Positions 23,078 to 33,798 of a stretch of DNA of 64,000 bases are shown here, in pieces. The stretch comes from Globodera rostochiensis. Its lineage: Eukaryota; Nematoda; Chromadorea; Rhabditida; Heteroderidae. Numbering within the stretch: the first letter of the stretch is position 1; each line of letters starts with the position of its first letter. The position numbers and the translations under genes are program-made. A model generated the notes under the pieces. That model saw only the letters and a program-made list of their open reading frames with translations, did no database searches and was not told the origin of the DNA. The stretch is taken from NCBI GenBank assembly GCA_018350325.1, contig JAEVLN010000026.1, forward strand, positions 838,876 through 902,875. Direction: 5' to 3'.

Positions 23078-25609
23078 ATGCCCACTTTTCTCTTCTTGGC
23101 CGCCATTTGCTTGCTTGTGGCCGCTTCCACTCTGCTGGAAACGGGTCAAAAAAAAATTGTTTTTTCAAATTAAAAATTTGGCAATATTTCATCGCTTTTC
23201 AGTGGGTGGGGTGGGGTGACTAACAAAAATTTATTTAAATTTTAAAATATTTTAACTTAAATTTTTGACTGACTCACGTAGAGAATTCAGATGCATCGCC
23301 AAACAAAAACAAAAAACTCGATAAAGGATCATCCAGTTCTGGCAAAGCTCAATCAACCCCAGGTAACAGTGCAAAATAGTTTATTTATTTTTTCAAATTA
23401 ATTACCTATCTAGAGCATGTGCTCGTATATCTCTTTCTAATAGAAAAGAGATAACTGTATATATTCCAGGAGTTAAACATAATTTACAAAGTTTTTCCAT
23501 AATTGAACTATTTTTTTTCAACCTGTGGACAGTTCGTGTATTTTGTGAAGTTTATATTTTTTTAATAGCGTGTTTATCAATAGCGTCTATAACATAGTCC
23601 TTATCTAAACCTTTTAAAATAGGAACATCAATTATTCGTCTTATAATTTATTTAGCGTCGATTATAAAAAACAAATTTTGTAAAGCGCCAAAAGCAAACT
23701 CTTTGGCGGGGCGGATGATGGATTTGCTGCCGGCAATGTCCGCGTGCACTCTCTCGTGGACGACCGATAGTGCGGACGTTCACTTTTTGGTGGGAGACAA
23801 AAAAAAGGCAAGTTTTGGGGATAGATTACATAATTTTAAATTCTTTATGTTTAGATTCCTTTTTTTCTTAATTTTTTTATTTATTTGAATTTGAAGCTTG
23901 TGAAGGCACATAAAGCGATTCTGGCGAAAGCCTCCGACGTTTTTAAAACAATGTTCCGTTATGACGAGGCAAATGCAAAGTCCGCCGCCGCCGCTGGGAC
24001 CGGTGTGGAAAATTTGTTTAAATTTTTGAAAACGATTTTTAGGCTCTTCGAAAAAGATTAAGCCGGTGGAGGTGCCCGACGTGGAGGTGGGAGTGTTCAA
24101 GGCGATGTTAGCCTGCATTTACGCCAAGGATTTGAGTGGACTGAACGAAGACAATGCAATTTCTGTGCTTTATGCGGGTAAATTTTAAGAAATTTTTGCA
24201 ATTTAATCTAGAAGATAATATGTTGAAATTTATTAAAAATACCGTTGAAAATTCTTAGTTTTAATAATTTCAAAAACAAAAATGTTTTTAATGGATTAAT
24301 TGTCTTTTAGCCAACAAATATAATCTTCCTGAACTTGTCAATTCGTGTTTGAACTTTATATTGAAGCTGAATGTATTTGTCGCATTTGACCATGCTCGCT
24401 TTCTTGGAAAAGAGGTGAGAATGTTTTTTTCTATTTGCCACACAACAATTATTATAATTTGATTTATTTTGGAAATTAATTTTCTGAAAAATTTCAATAA
24501 CCGGTTAAACCCAAATAATATGTATTATTTAACAATTTCAATTTTTATTTATTTTGGGATTTTGCTCGCCGTTGTTTGGAGCACATCGATGAGAATGCGG
24601 AAACTTTGATCCTCTCGGAAGAGTTTTTGCAAATTGATCAGCAATTATTGTGCGAGATTTTGGACAGTGACAAGCTGATCATCTACGAAGAACTTACAAT
24701 TTGGAATGCCGTAAAATCATTTTTTTATAATATGATATTTCGGAAAATATGGACCATACGGTCCAGACTCAAAATCGAACGAAATATATATCAATCGACT
24801 CCCCTCGGTCTGATGTAAGAATCGTGAAAACATTTTTGTTGGGCAAACATTCCCTGAAGAGTTACAGACCCGGGACTGAAGTGTCTTTTGACTGGGGACT
24901 CAGTTGTCCACTGATTAAAAAATGGGGAAAATCACTCATATTGGCTTTCAAAATTAGGAATTAGTCGATAGAAAAACAAAATTGAGAATTTAAAACCGTT
25001 TTTGAACCGGTTTAAAAATGCTAGAAAAAATGCTTTACAATTGGCAAAATGCCCGATTTTGGCTCGGATTCCTCTAATTAAAAATAAATTATAAGGCACT
25101 TCGCTGGGCGGACGAAAAATGCCGTCAAAATGAGAAGGAGCCTTCGGCGGAAAACAGACGTGAAATGCTGGGCCCGGCAATTTTCAAAATTCGTTTTCCG
25201 CTCATTCCTCAAAAGGATTTTACTGAGAATATTGGTATCACTATTTGGATTGGACTTTGAATTTTTTAAAATGCCAAATCTACCTAATCTATTTTCATAA
25301 TTTTGACTCCTAATTTTGCTTTTGACAGTTCCGTCCGGAGTGTTGGAGGAGGCCGAGCAGGTCGACGTATATCAGTACCATTCTCATCGGGAGGCCGGTC
25401 TGCCCGAGCAGTACCAGCTGCAATTCCCAACTAATGTTCGTGCTTATACAGGTGGTAACCCTGCCGTTTACCTATCAAAGTGCTCTACTATATACCGTAT
25501 ATCCACTTTTAATACCATGTGGGGTTATTTTAAGGTGGCCGGAAATGCGTCAGTGGAAAATGCGTCAGTGATTATTAAATGTCGAGAAAAAAGTGTTTTT
25601 ATCGGATAG
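23078..25609 (+). CDS. Predicted secreted BTB-BACK protein (signal peptide-linker-BTB-BACK chimera)
   Basis: Nine exons close in frame: 23078-23144 signal peptide [17 protein letters not shown]; 23282-23362 linker [11 protein letters not shown] and a Ser/Gly-rich end; 23656-23807 BTB start ([13 protein letters not shown]); 23897-24002 ([20 protein letters not shown]); 24043-24177 ([15 protein letters not shown] to LSGLNEDNA); 24311-24414 ([16 protein letters not shown]); 24558-24710, 25096-25234 BACK ([40 protein letters not shown]); 25329-25609 C-terminal tail. The total is 1218 nt, 405 residues. BTB-BACK proteins usually serve as cullin-3 adaptors; a signal peptide would send this one out of the cell. 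Signal and linker exons match those of the SPRYSEC gene at 47023. The intron after 23807 uses GC-AG. The acceptor before 24558 reads GG, not AG, which may break splicing or be a base error. A possible donor at 25451 hints at a lost further exon. Confidence 0.65.
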
Positions 25610-26203
25610 TGGCGTAGACTACAATTCTAACATCCATTTCTGCCGATTTCGAATCTCGATCCAAATTCGAACAATTTTTCTAAAATTCCAAATTGACAAA
25701 AATCCATTTTGGTCTCTAAATCATTCAAAAGTATGAATTCGATTACTACTTTCGTTGTAATATTGCGCTTTTTGATAATTTTGAGGCCAAACTCGCTTCC
25801 GGTCCGAATCCCACTCCAGCCAAAACTTCCCGAATCTCCTGACGTCTTGGCTAAGCCTAAGCTAGGCTTAAGCATAGCTTAAGCCTCAGCCTAACAAACC
25901 CCAAGCCAGGATGGCTTAGGACTAAGCTAGGCTTAGGTTTAGCTTCAGTACTGGACAGAAAAGACCCTTATTTTAACCTTCTCAGAAAGGGCAACATTAT
26001 TAGAGGGTGGGGGATTATTAGAGCATGGGGGATTAAAAGTGCTATACGGTAGGAGTATTTATTGCTATAGAAAGAAAATTAGAAATTTGCAACCGCTTTT
26101 TAAAATACTTTTGGCATAGCCAAATCAAAAAGTGCCACTTTTATGCAATGACCGACACAAAAGCGAAATGATATTTAATACTTTTGAAAATAAATTTCCT
26201 AAG
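25610..26203. other. Spacer with degenerate TTAGGC-like string
   Basis: No gene is seen. At 25850-25950 a run of AAGCCTAAGCTAGGCTTAAG-type sequence contains scattered TTAGGC/GCCTAA hexamers (the nematode telomere unit), but not as a regular array. A possible inverted low-complexity repeat. Confidence 0.4.
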
Positions 26204-26960
26204 GGCTAACCCTTCAAAATCAATGGGATTCAGCTGCATGTCACGAGAAACTCGCGCTTTCTGAGCCCGCCCGATTGATTGTCCAAAATGGAGAGAAAGA
26301 GGGTAAAATATTAATTATTCTGTTAAAGTGATTTGATTAAAAAAGGTTTATGTTCTTCTTTTCAGAGTGGCGTTCTGTTCTCGCCGAACTGCCAATTCCA
26401 AAAGGAAAATTCGGCATTTTCTACTATGAAGTGAAAATCATAGGGAAAAGAAAGTAAGTTAAATAATAATAATAAATAGTTGACCTTCGAAAGCTTTAGA
26501 AGCATTTTCTTTTAAAAAAAATTTATTTAGAGGTATTCACATTGGACTCGCTACCAAACAAATGCCATTGAACACATGGGTTGGACGTGACAAAGGCACT
26601 TACTCATACGATAGCATAGGCCTTTTTTGGGGCCACCCAGTCGACGGTAAAGGACCTTCGTTTTACGCCGGTGACGTCGTCGGCTGCGGTGTTAATTTCG
26701 CAACTCGCCAAATTATTTACACAAAAAATGGGCAGCGTTTGAGTGAGAAAGAAAAAAAAATAATAAAGGGCAATTTAATTTTAAGAAATACATTAATTTA
26801 TTTGCGATTTATTTATTTTTTTTTTACAGAAACTACCCGTTTGTTTGTCGATTTTGGCGCCGAATTGTACCCATGCATTTCGTTCTACAGGCCTGGCAAC
26901 AAAATTGAAGCAAATTTTGGCCCGAATTTCAAATTCAACATTGCCGCCGAAGGCATTTGA
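26204..26960 (+). CDS. SPRY-domain protein gene, 5' exons missing (gene F)
   Basis: Four exons in frame: 26204-26302 ([20 protein letters not shown].., 99 nt), 26366-26453 ([25 protein letters not shown]), 26531-26742 ([18 protein letters not shown] to [20 protein letters not shown]) and 26830-26960 ([19 protein letters not shown] to [13 protein letters not shown]). Phases are consistent and there are no stops, so the SPRY domain itself is whole. No linker exon, signal exon or start codon can be found between 25610 and 26203. Hence this is either a 5'-truncated copy or a gene whose first exon lies inside or before the BTB gene upstream. The central exon is shorter (70 codons) than in gene B (83), with a deletion between FWGHPVDG and the GDVVGCG motif. 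Confidence 0.7.
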
Positions 26961-27099
26961 AAACTGAAAAACGAGGGGATTTGTAGACTTTTGATGTGGA
27001 GGGTTTCCGTCTTTGTTTTTTCTTTGTCGATTAAAACATTAGCATTCATTTTTTGTTTTCGAATTTTGTCACTTGCGCGAGAAAAAAATCCAGCAAAGA

Positions 27100-27589
27100 G
27101 TAAAAACCATTCGGAAGCTTTCGTAGGTTTGAAGCTATGTAAAAAGTTTTCTGACCTTGTCTTTTTTGATATTTGTCCATTTTTGAGGAAGAAATAGATT
27201 TTTGACTTTTAGAGATAGTGATTTAGACAGTGAGTTGGACATCATCGGTTACTTTGGGCAATGCCAAACAATGAGGGCACTCGACAATGTCTCGCGAGGG
27301 CATTTGCTGCGCACGAAGCCAGCCGACGCGGGGGGAGGGCGGCATTGGAATTTGTGTCGGGCTGTACGCCTCCCGTTTCTGTGCGGATCTCAAAGTTGCA
27401 TTGGCGATGGATGCTGTGAACAAATAAAATGATTTTGCTCAATGCATTTCAATTTTGTTTTAGATTTTTGGGGTTTTAACATATTTCTTTGGACAAAAGA
27501 AGCCGACTCTTATTCCCTTTTTTCTATAATTCACTCATTTATTAAAACCTAATTCATCTTGATCGATACGAATAAAGCGGTGCTAGGTC
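27100..27589. other. Spacer with a GC-rich short open frame
   Basis: At about 27287-27427 a GC-rich patch can encode about 46 residues on the plus strand (MSREGICCARSQPTRGEGGI to MDAVNK) and is followed by AATAAA. Other frames across it are also open, and none resembles a known family. It could be the end of an unrecognised gene; support is weak. Confidence 0.3.
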
Positions 27590-27942
27590 GTTTCGTAAAA
27601 AAGGCAAATGGGGCGCTTTTTTAAAGTTTTTTTGTTATAACTTCTTTCAAAGCAAACCAAATCAAGCAATTTTAGTATTATTCGAAAGCTTAGGAGGAGG
27701 AGAAGCTATTAGTAAGCAAAAGCTAAGCTATTGACCAAATCATAAAAAAGCTATGGCCAGAAAAACGTTTATTTGGCCGCAATTTATTTGAGACTTGTCC
27801 TATAGCTTAGATTTTGCGTTTAAAAGCTTCTACGCATTGCATGCTTTCGAATGATATCAAAAATTGCTTGATTTGGTTAGCTTTGAAAGAAGTTATAACA
27901 AAAAAACTTTTAAAAAGCGTCTCATTTGCTTTTTTACGAAAC
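27590..27942. mobile_element. 353-bp inverted-repeat element with arms of about 100 bp
   Basis: The left arm (27590-27690, starting GTTTCGTAAAAAAGGCAAAT) and right arm (27843-27942) are near-perfect reverse complements with a few mismatches. There is no coding sequence between them. The form fits a foldback or MITE-type DNA transposon; a target duplication is not evident. Confidence 0.65.
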
Positions 27943-29733
27943 GCCCCCGCTTGCCTTTTTTACGTTTATATCGTTTAAGGCAGCAAAAATATGCACTTTA
28001 TCATATGCCATCGATCAGATTCGATCTCATTAAGTGTAATTCAAAGCTTTCAACCGCCGGCCGATATGTGTGGCCGGCATTAAAAATAGTTAATGAGAAA
28101 TGTCTGATCACTTTCTTCAAAATAAATTCAATGTTGGCACAGGCGTGTCGTGTTCTCGATTGCTGCGGGTGGTAGATTTTTTGATAAATCTTGGCAAACA
28201 TTGGTCGACCGATCGAGAAGCTCAATTAAAGATTTTCGATCAATATCCCCGACGATCAATTTGTAAAATTTGTGTGAAAAAATATAGTAGTTTTATGAAA
28301 CTTTTTAAAAATGGGAGGAATCCGGGGGAAATTTTTTTAAAGATTTAACGATATGTTAAGAAAATTGCTTCAAAAATTACGATGGACTGACCGCCCTCCC
28401 TTTATGGGGAGCCTGGGCATAAAAATAATTTCTCGTTGTTAAGGCGGCGGACGAATTTAACGCAACTGTTTTGGCGCGAGCACTTTCTTGATGAGCTCAA
28501 AGCGAAAAATGCCCTTACTGTAGGGTTTAATTGATTAGGTAAAATGATCTTTTTATAAATACAAATTCAAAGACACTGAAAATTTTAATTATTTTTTATT
28601 TTAATGTTAAAAGCCCAGACGGTGATGCCGAAAAATGCCCTTGCTTGCTTGGAGGGGCGCCCATTTCTAGATATTGTTGGCATGACATTTAATGGATACA
28701 GTGGACTCCGTATTCTGTTTGGTTTTTGACCCTTTTGCTATGAAAATCAGAAATTGTTACGTTTTTTCAAAATGAAATTCTTCTTTATGTCCTTCGCTGA
28801 AGTTTCTTTCTGTCCGTGTTTCTCGAATTTGGGCCTCCAGTTTCCATGCCAGGTGTCTTAAAAATACGCGCCTAATTCCTTCCTTTCTTAACCTTTTACT
28901 AACATTTTTCTCCACCTGGTGAAGTCTCTAATTTGGGATGAATTATAAAATCCCGGTTTTTTAAATTTCTCAATCCCGATCGCGGTTTCAAAAAACATGT
29001 AGAAATTTCCAGTTTTTTAAATTTTAATTTTTTAAAAATTCGGAATGTCTTATTCATAATTGAAACCATTTGATTTCATTTTCACCGATTCAAAAATTAC
29101 GATACGCGTGGTTTTAGCGAAAATTCGATACGATATGGCTCTAAATTACGATTTACGATTCGATACGATACGATACAAATCCCTGGTACCAAGCCACTCG
29201 AATTAAATGCAAAATTTATTAATGACATAGAAATGTAAAAAGTTTACAATTTCGAAATTTGGTCGGAAAATCAATTACCAAACAGCATTTAAGATCGGAT
29301 TTGATAAAAAATACAAAAAACATTTAAACATCAAAAAGATACGTTTTAAAAACAATGACAGAGAGTTAAACAGTGAACGGAGCTTGATTATGGCAATTTA
29401 TACTTAAGACGCTCGTACCCAATGGTCCCATTTGAATTTTGATGAGAGTTCTCAACCTTCGTGCTTTTGAATTTTGGCATAAATGGTTTCACACATTGGA
29501 TATCATCAATGTGAATTGGGTCCTGATCCTTGTCCTCCCAATAGCCACAGTAGCTCGTTGGGTTGTCTTCGCGTTTCTATTACATTTAATCACTCAAAAT
29601 TGTAACAATAAAAATGACTTACGAAGCATTCAATCATGATGTTAATTTTATTGGTGGTGCGACCGTTAACCTACAAAATTTCATAATAAAATTTATATAT
29701 AAAATTAACTGAAGACAAGTAATTAATGCATAT
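27943..29733. other. Intergenic DNA without recognisable genes
   Basis: Open frames are short, overlapping and lack family resemblance. There is a short run of GATACGATACGAT-type repeats near 29100-29180. No promoter or RNA gene could be identified. Confidence 0.45.
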
Positions 29734-29815
29734 CAGAGGTGCGATTCACATAGTCCATCATTTTGTTTGATTCAGCATTTCATGTTTTAAAAATGGACAT
29801 GACGGCGCACCTCTG
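29734..29815. mobile_element. 82-bp hAT-like MITE
   Basis: The ends CAGAGGTGCG and CGCACCTCTG are exact inverted repeats. The flanking 8-mers ATGCATAT and ACTCATAT match at 6 of 8 positions, as expected for an aged 8-bp hAT target duplication. It has no coding capacity. Confidence 0.65.
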
Positions 29816-30518
29816 ACTCATATTTTACAAAATTTTAAACAATTTACCACTGCGTAATAGCCAAAGATTTTTCCACAAGAAAATGGGACTTTGCTTCGAG
29901 GACATGTACCGCCACGGCATAAAACTTTTACTCCAGGATTCCTTTTTTTAATAAATAGATTGCGAGGATCTTGACATTGATCCGATGGCACAATTTTCGC
30001 ACCATCTAAAATTTTTTTCATTGATTTAGCTGCATCATTGGTAAATTTTCCCAAGCCCAACAATTCTTCTCAGCATAAGGTAATGTTTCATAAACAGTAA
30101 CAAAACATACAATTTTTGCCAATTGGAAAGTCAATTAAACAAAACCCAAACCAATTATAGCTTTTTCTTCTAATTTATCATTTTACTTTCTTATTGGCGT
30201 TGTGGTTCCAGAACATACAAAGTATATAAGTTTAGGTGTTCGTTAAGACACCTAACCGAAATTCTCTGTNNNNNNNNNNGGGGTTTTTTGTACAAAAAAA
30301 AACCAAAAATTTGGTTTTGGTTTTGGTCAAATTTGGTAAAACCCAAAAGAAACCAAAACCAAAAGAAACCCAAAAAATTTTGTACAAAATTTTTGGGTGT
30401 CTTTCAGTTGAATTTACACCCCTAAAGATGACATCATGAGTGACAATTTCAATCTTTTTAACAGGACTTCCCCATTAAATTGATGGCTTAGTGGTTTGTC
30501 TTTTCGATGGCTCTTATG
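29816..30518. other. Spacer with an N run and a short inverted repeat
   Basis: N bases lie near 30270-30279. On either side the sequence is A/T-rich, with purine/pyrimidine-rich strings such as CCAAAACCAAAAGAAACC. A minus open frame at 29818-30063 (81 residues, Cys-containing) has no family resemblance. Confidence 0.4.
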
Positions 30519-31951
30519 CAGGGATGCCAACAAAAATTTTTCAAAATCAGTACATTGGAATCAAAATATCAGATTTTGGGGTCAAAAATCAGTACATTTT
30601 AAAAAATGTCTCAAAATACAGTAAATCTTTTATTTTTTGCATGAAATGTGAGTTTTTAACCATATTTCTCTCCACAGACAATTTTTCTCAACAATTCAGG
30701 CTTGGAAATAAGGAAATTAAAAATTCGGAACAATTATGATCATAATTCACTTTCACTTGCACCAAACTTTTCACTGTTGCCACTTCGAGTAATTTCTCAC
30801 ATCTGTCCACTGCGCAGAGCAAAGCGAGAATACGCGCTCAATGTATGCATTCGAAACGGGAATGGTGAGCACTTTTCCGACCAATGCAAGCAGATTCGGA
30901 AGCTGGGCCTTTTGTAAACAATAAAAACACGCTTGAAAAAATTTTACCTTAAAAATTCGTCTCCATTTTTCAACTGCAGAGAATGTGTCGAATTCTGTGC
31001 CAGTAACTTCTCCAAGAATCCGATTCAAATCCGTCACTTCATCAAACAGGTTGTCCTCCAATTCTGGTGCCAACTCGCTTGCCAACTCCATGACGTCTTC
31101 ATGACGCACCGTTTGCTGCTCCAAACCGATCCATCCAATTGCCTTTGGGAATCGCTCAAGTCTGAACCATTTGTCGACGTAGTCAAGTGTTGTTTGAAGA
31201 AATTCCTAAATTTTTGCCGCCTTTCCAAAACTATCAAATTAAAAATGTTGTTTTTTGGTGATGGCGGTGTTGATTTTTGTTGCTGTTGAAAACCTGAAAA
31301 TTGGCCTTCAATTCCGTTGCCTCAATTGCATCTAATTTTCTCAGCAACTGCCCTGTGATCATACCATAGAACTGTTTTTGATGACGTTCCTTGATTTTTG
31401 ACTTGAAACGTTTCATTTCAGAAATGAGTTCTGGCAAGATTGTGTTAGTTCTTTTAAAAATTAAATACCTATCATAACACATTTCCTAAATGCACCTGTA
31501 AAACATCGATGGAATCATTAAAAATTGTTAAAACATGGCTCAGAAAATAAACGACAACTTTTCCACGGTTTGAATTGAAAAATTGTCGGAGAACCAATGG
31601 ACCATCATTTTGAAAGTATTGCGCGAAGGCTTCCCACAATCTCATCATCTTGTTGACAATTCCTGCAAGCGTTGTCCAACGGGTCGGACCGTGCGCGGTT
31701 AATGATACAAACGCTGTCTGAAAAAATTGAAAAACATATTTAAATAAAAAACGAGTTAGTTGTAAATTCGACCTCAAGTTCTGCACAATTAAATTTTACG
31801 TTCGAAATTCACGGAAATACTTAAATCTACAAAATCAGTACGCCGAGCTGAAATCAGTACATTTCTGACAAATCAGTACATTTTTAATTTGTCAGATTCT
31901 GCCTTCTAATATCAGTACATTTCTGATAAATAAGTACAAATGGCATCCCTG
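30519..31951 (-). mobile_element. hAT-family DNA transposon, internally deleted
   Basis: Terminal inverted repeats CAGGGATGCCA (30519) and TGGCATCCCTG (31951). Subterminal copies of ATCAGTACATT occur at both ends (30547, 30588 and about four from 31836 to 31920), as expected for transposase-binding arrays. The inner sequence carries transposase fragments on the minus strand. At 1.43 kb it is shorter than typical autonomous hAT elements and lacks the N-terminal zinc finger. The flanking 8-mers (CTCTTATG and AAAGTTTA) do not match, so no target duplication survives. Confidence 0.75.
30730..31786 (-). pseudogene. hAT transposase remnant (several exons or broken frames)
   Basis: In order on the minus strand: 31786-31475 with the TRW core motif (HGPTRWTTLAGIVNKMMRLW); 31482-31240, a charged helix region; 31237-30950, the [19 protein letters not shown] segment ending at AAG|GTAAAA. 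Then, after a 39-nt intron-like gap, 30911-30771 carries the dimerisation motif [20 protein letters not shown] and [17 protein letters not shown]. The hATC signature ([12 protein letters not shown]) is diagnostic. After this motif the family reading continues in a different frame, so there is a frameshift. N-terminal domains are missing. Confidence 0.75.
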
Positions 31952-32526
31952 AAAGTTTAAATCAAAGGTGGCAAAAATAAGTTTGCTAAATACGGACAGT
32001 GAAGGTCAAAAATAAGATTTTACTGGCAAAGATAATGACAATTTACAAAATGTTCAAAAATAAATTTTATTTTTTCATTTGACAACACCTTTCTGAAACC
32101 CAAAAATAAGGACAAAAAGGTCGGAGGCCTCAAATAAGGACAAATTTAATTGAACACCCAAAAAACAGCAAAAAATCGCAGAATGTATTCAAAAATAATT
32201 CTGTAAAATCATCCAATGAAATTCATTTGCTTATTCGAGAAAAGACTCGAACAAAATGGAGCCTTTACTCATACAAAGCTTCCAATGTCTCCTTAGATTC
32301 TGGCGCAACTAAATAAGACAATTTTATTCGTTTTTGAAAAAAACGAAACATTTAACATTAATCAGTACGGTGGTGCCCGCAAACATTCGGCGAGAGCGGC
32401 CGTAGTAGCCCCAACTAAAACAAAATGAGATGAGGAAATTAAGTTTTATATGCCATTAGAATTTTCCCACCTTTAAGCATCCATTTGGGCTTTTAATATT
32501 TTGAAAAGCAAAAAATTATATTGTTT
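31952..32526. other. Spacer, no gene seen
   Basis: Simple A-rich DNA with repeated AAAAATAAG strings. Nothing else can be supported. Confidence 0.45.
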
Positions 32527-32610
32527 AGGACTAACCCTTCAAAATCGATGGGAATCGGCAGCAAGTCACGACAAACTAACACTCTTTGAGCCCGTTGATA
32601 CCAATTTTTG
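32527..32610 (+). pseudogene. Isolated SPRY N-terminal exon relic
   Basis: After a TTTAG acceptor the plus strand reads LTLQNRWESAASHDKLTLFE, the conserved first SPRY exon found at 26204 and 45741. No downstream SPRY exon follows within the next kilobase. It is a single-exon relic from a broken copy. Confidence 0.75.
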
Positions 32611-33320
32611 GCAAATCTTAACTTTGGTCAATATTGCCTCCCTTTTTTTCTTTAAACGCTAAAATCCGGGTTTGCCCCGTTCTTTTTGGGTTTTAGCAGC
32701 CTCCCACATCCTTAAATGGCAAGGACAGTCCTTGTAAAGTAACCATCTTAAATTAAATGCCCTTATTTTCAAGAGTGTCCTTGGAAATGAGCAAGGCATT
32801 CGGCCGGAGTATTGGAATTCACTGCCAATTGGACATTTTTGAAATAAAAACGACTTCCGCCCACCGATGTTCAAATGGCCTTTTTTGCACGCTTTCAACT
32901 AGAGACCGGACAACCAGACCAAACCAATATTTGGTCCAAATATTTGGCTTTATATTTGTACAAATATTTGTATTTTGGTCCCAACCAGGGCGGTTTTATT
33001 TGCCGTATTTATCGGACTTTCAACCAACCAATGACATTGAACGATTTCAGAAAGCTTTCTTCGAGTGCCGTCGTGTCGGTCAAAAACCAAATTTACTAAT
33101 TTTAATCGATGCAGACTCCGCCAATTTATTTATGACTGATTTTGCTGGTGATTTGATTCCGCGTCAAAATTTTATTTTACCAAAAGTTGTGCGGACATGC
33201 TTTGAAATAGGCAGAAACGGAATTTTTGCCCCACTTTTTGAATAGGTATTTCTACTTTTTTCAATTTGTAAGTACGAGGGTCCGTTTCCAAGTACTGTAC
33301 TTGGCATCCAAGTACATATC
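32611..33320. other. Spacer with unrecognised open frames
   Basis: Plus frames of up to 162 codons span 32757-33245, but their composition is not gene-like and two overlapping frames are equally open. No motif is recognised. Confidence 0.35.
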
Positions 33321-33324
33321 GGAA

Positions 33325-33634
33325 CCCTGGATTAAACCCGTGGAGGTGGGGGCGTTCAAGGCGATGCTCAGCTTCATTTATTCAGACGATTTGAGCGGAC
33401 TGAACGGAGACAAAATCGCTGTGCTTTGCGCGGGTCAGAAAAAGACTAGTTATTGACATTTTCACGAATAAAGAACAGAATTTTGCCAATTTTCATAAGG
33501 TGCCAATTTTTAATATTTATAAAAATATTAGCCAATAAATATGACGTGTCCGGGCTGATCAAAGCGTGTGTGGACTTTCCTAAAGCGAAGTTTTGCAATG
33601 TTTTCGTCGCCTTGGTCGAGGCCAAAGCCCCCTA
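33325..33634 (+). pseudogene. Two-exon BTB fragment
   Basis: The exon around 33330-33433 encodes IKPVEVGAFKAMLSFIYSDD, LSGLNGDKIAVLCA with a phase-1 donor (G|GTCAGA). It has lost the PDVE residues of the family motif [15 protein letters not shown]. The exon 33533-33635 (after ATATTAG) encodes ANKYDVSGLIKACVDFPKAK and ends in a stop at AKAP. The BTB start and BACK exons are absent. It lies tail-to-tail with the minus-strand BTB pseudogene. Confidence 0.7.
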
Positions 33635-33798
33635 AAATGCGCTCTGTTCTGTTGGTTTTTTAATTATCCGAGGTTTATCGCAAATTTCATTAAAATTGCA
33701 AATCAGTGGATATAATCAATGATCACTCCTTTAATTGCAAAGTGTGCGTATTGAATTGAAAATTGTGCAAAAATCCGTGGGATTTATTCGTTTTGGTA

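Noticed and set aside
25850..25950. Possible interstitial telomere (TTAGGC-like) repeat
   Set aside because: Hexamers are irregular and mixed with AAGC/GCTT palindromes; there is no run of three or more exact units.
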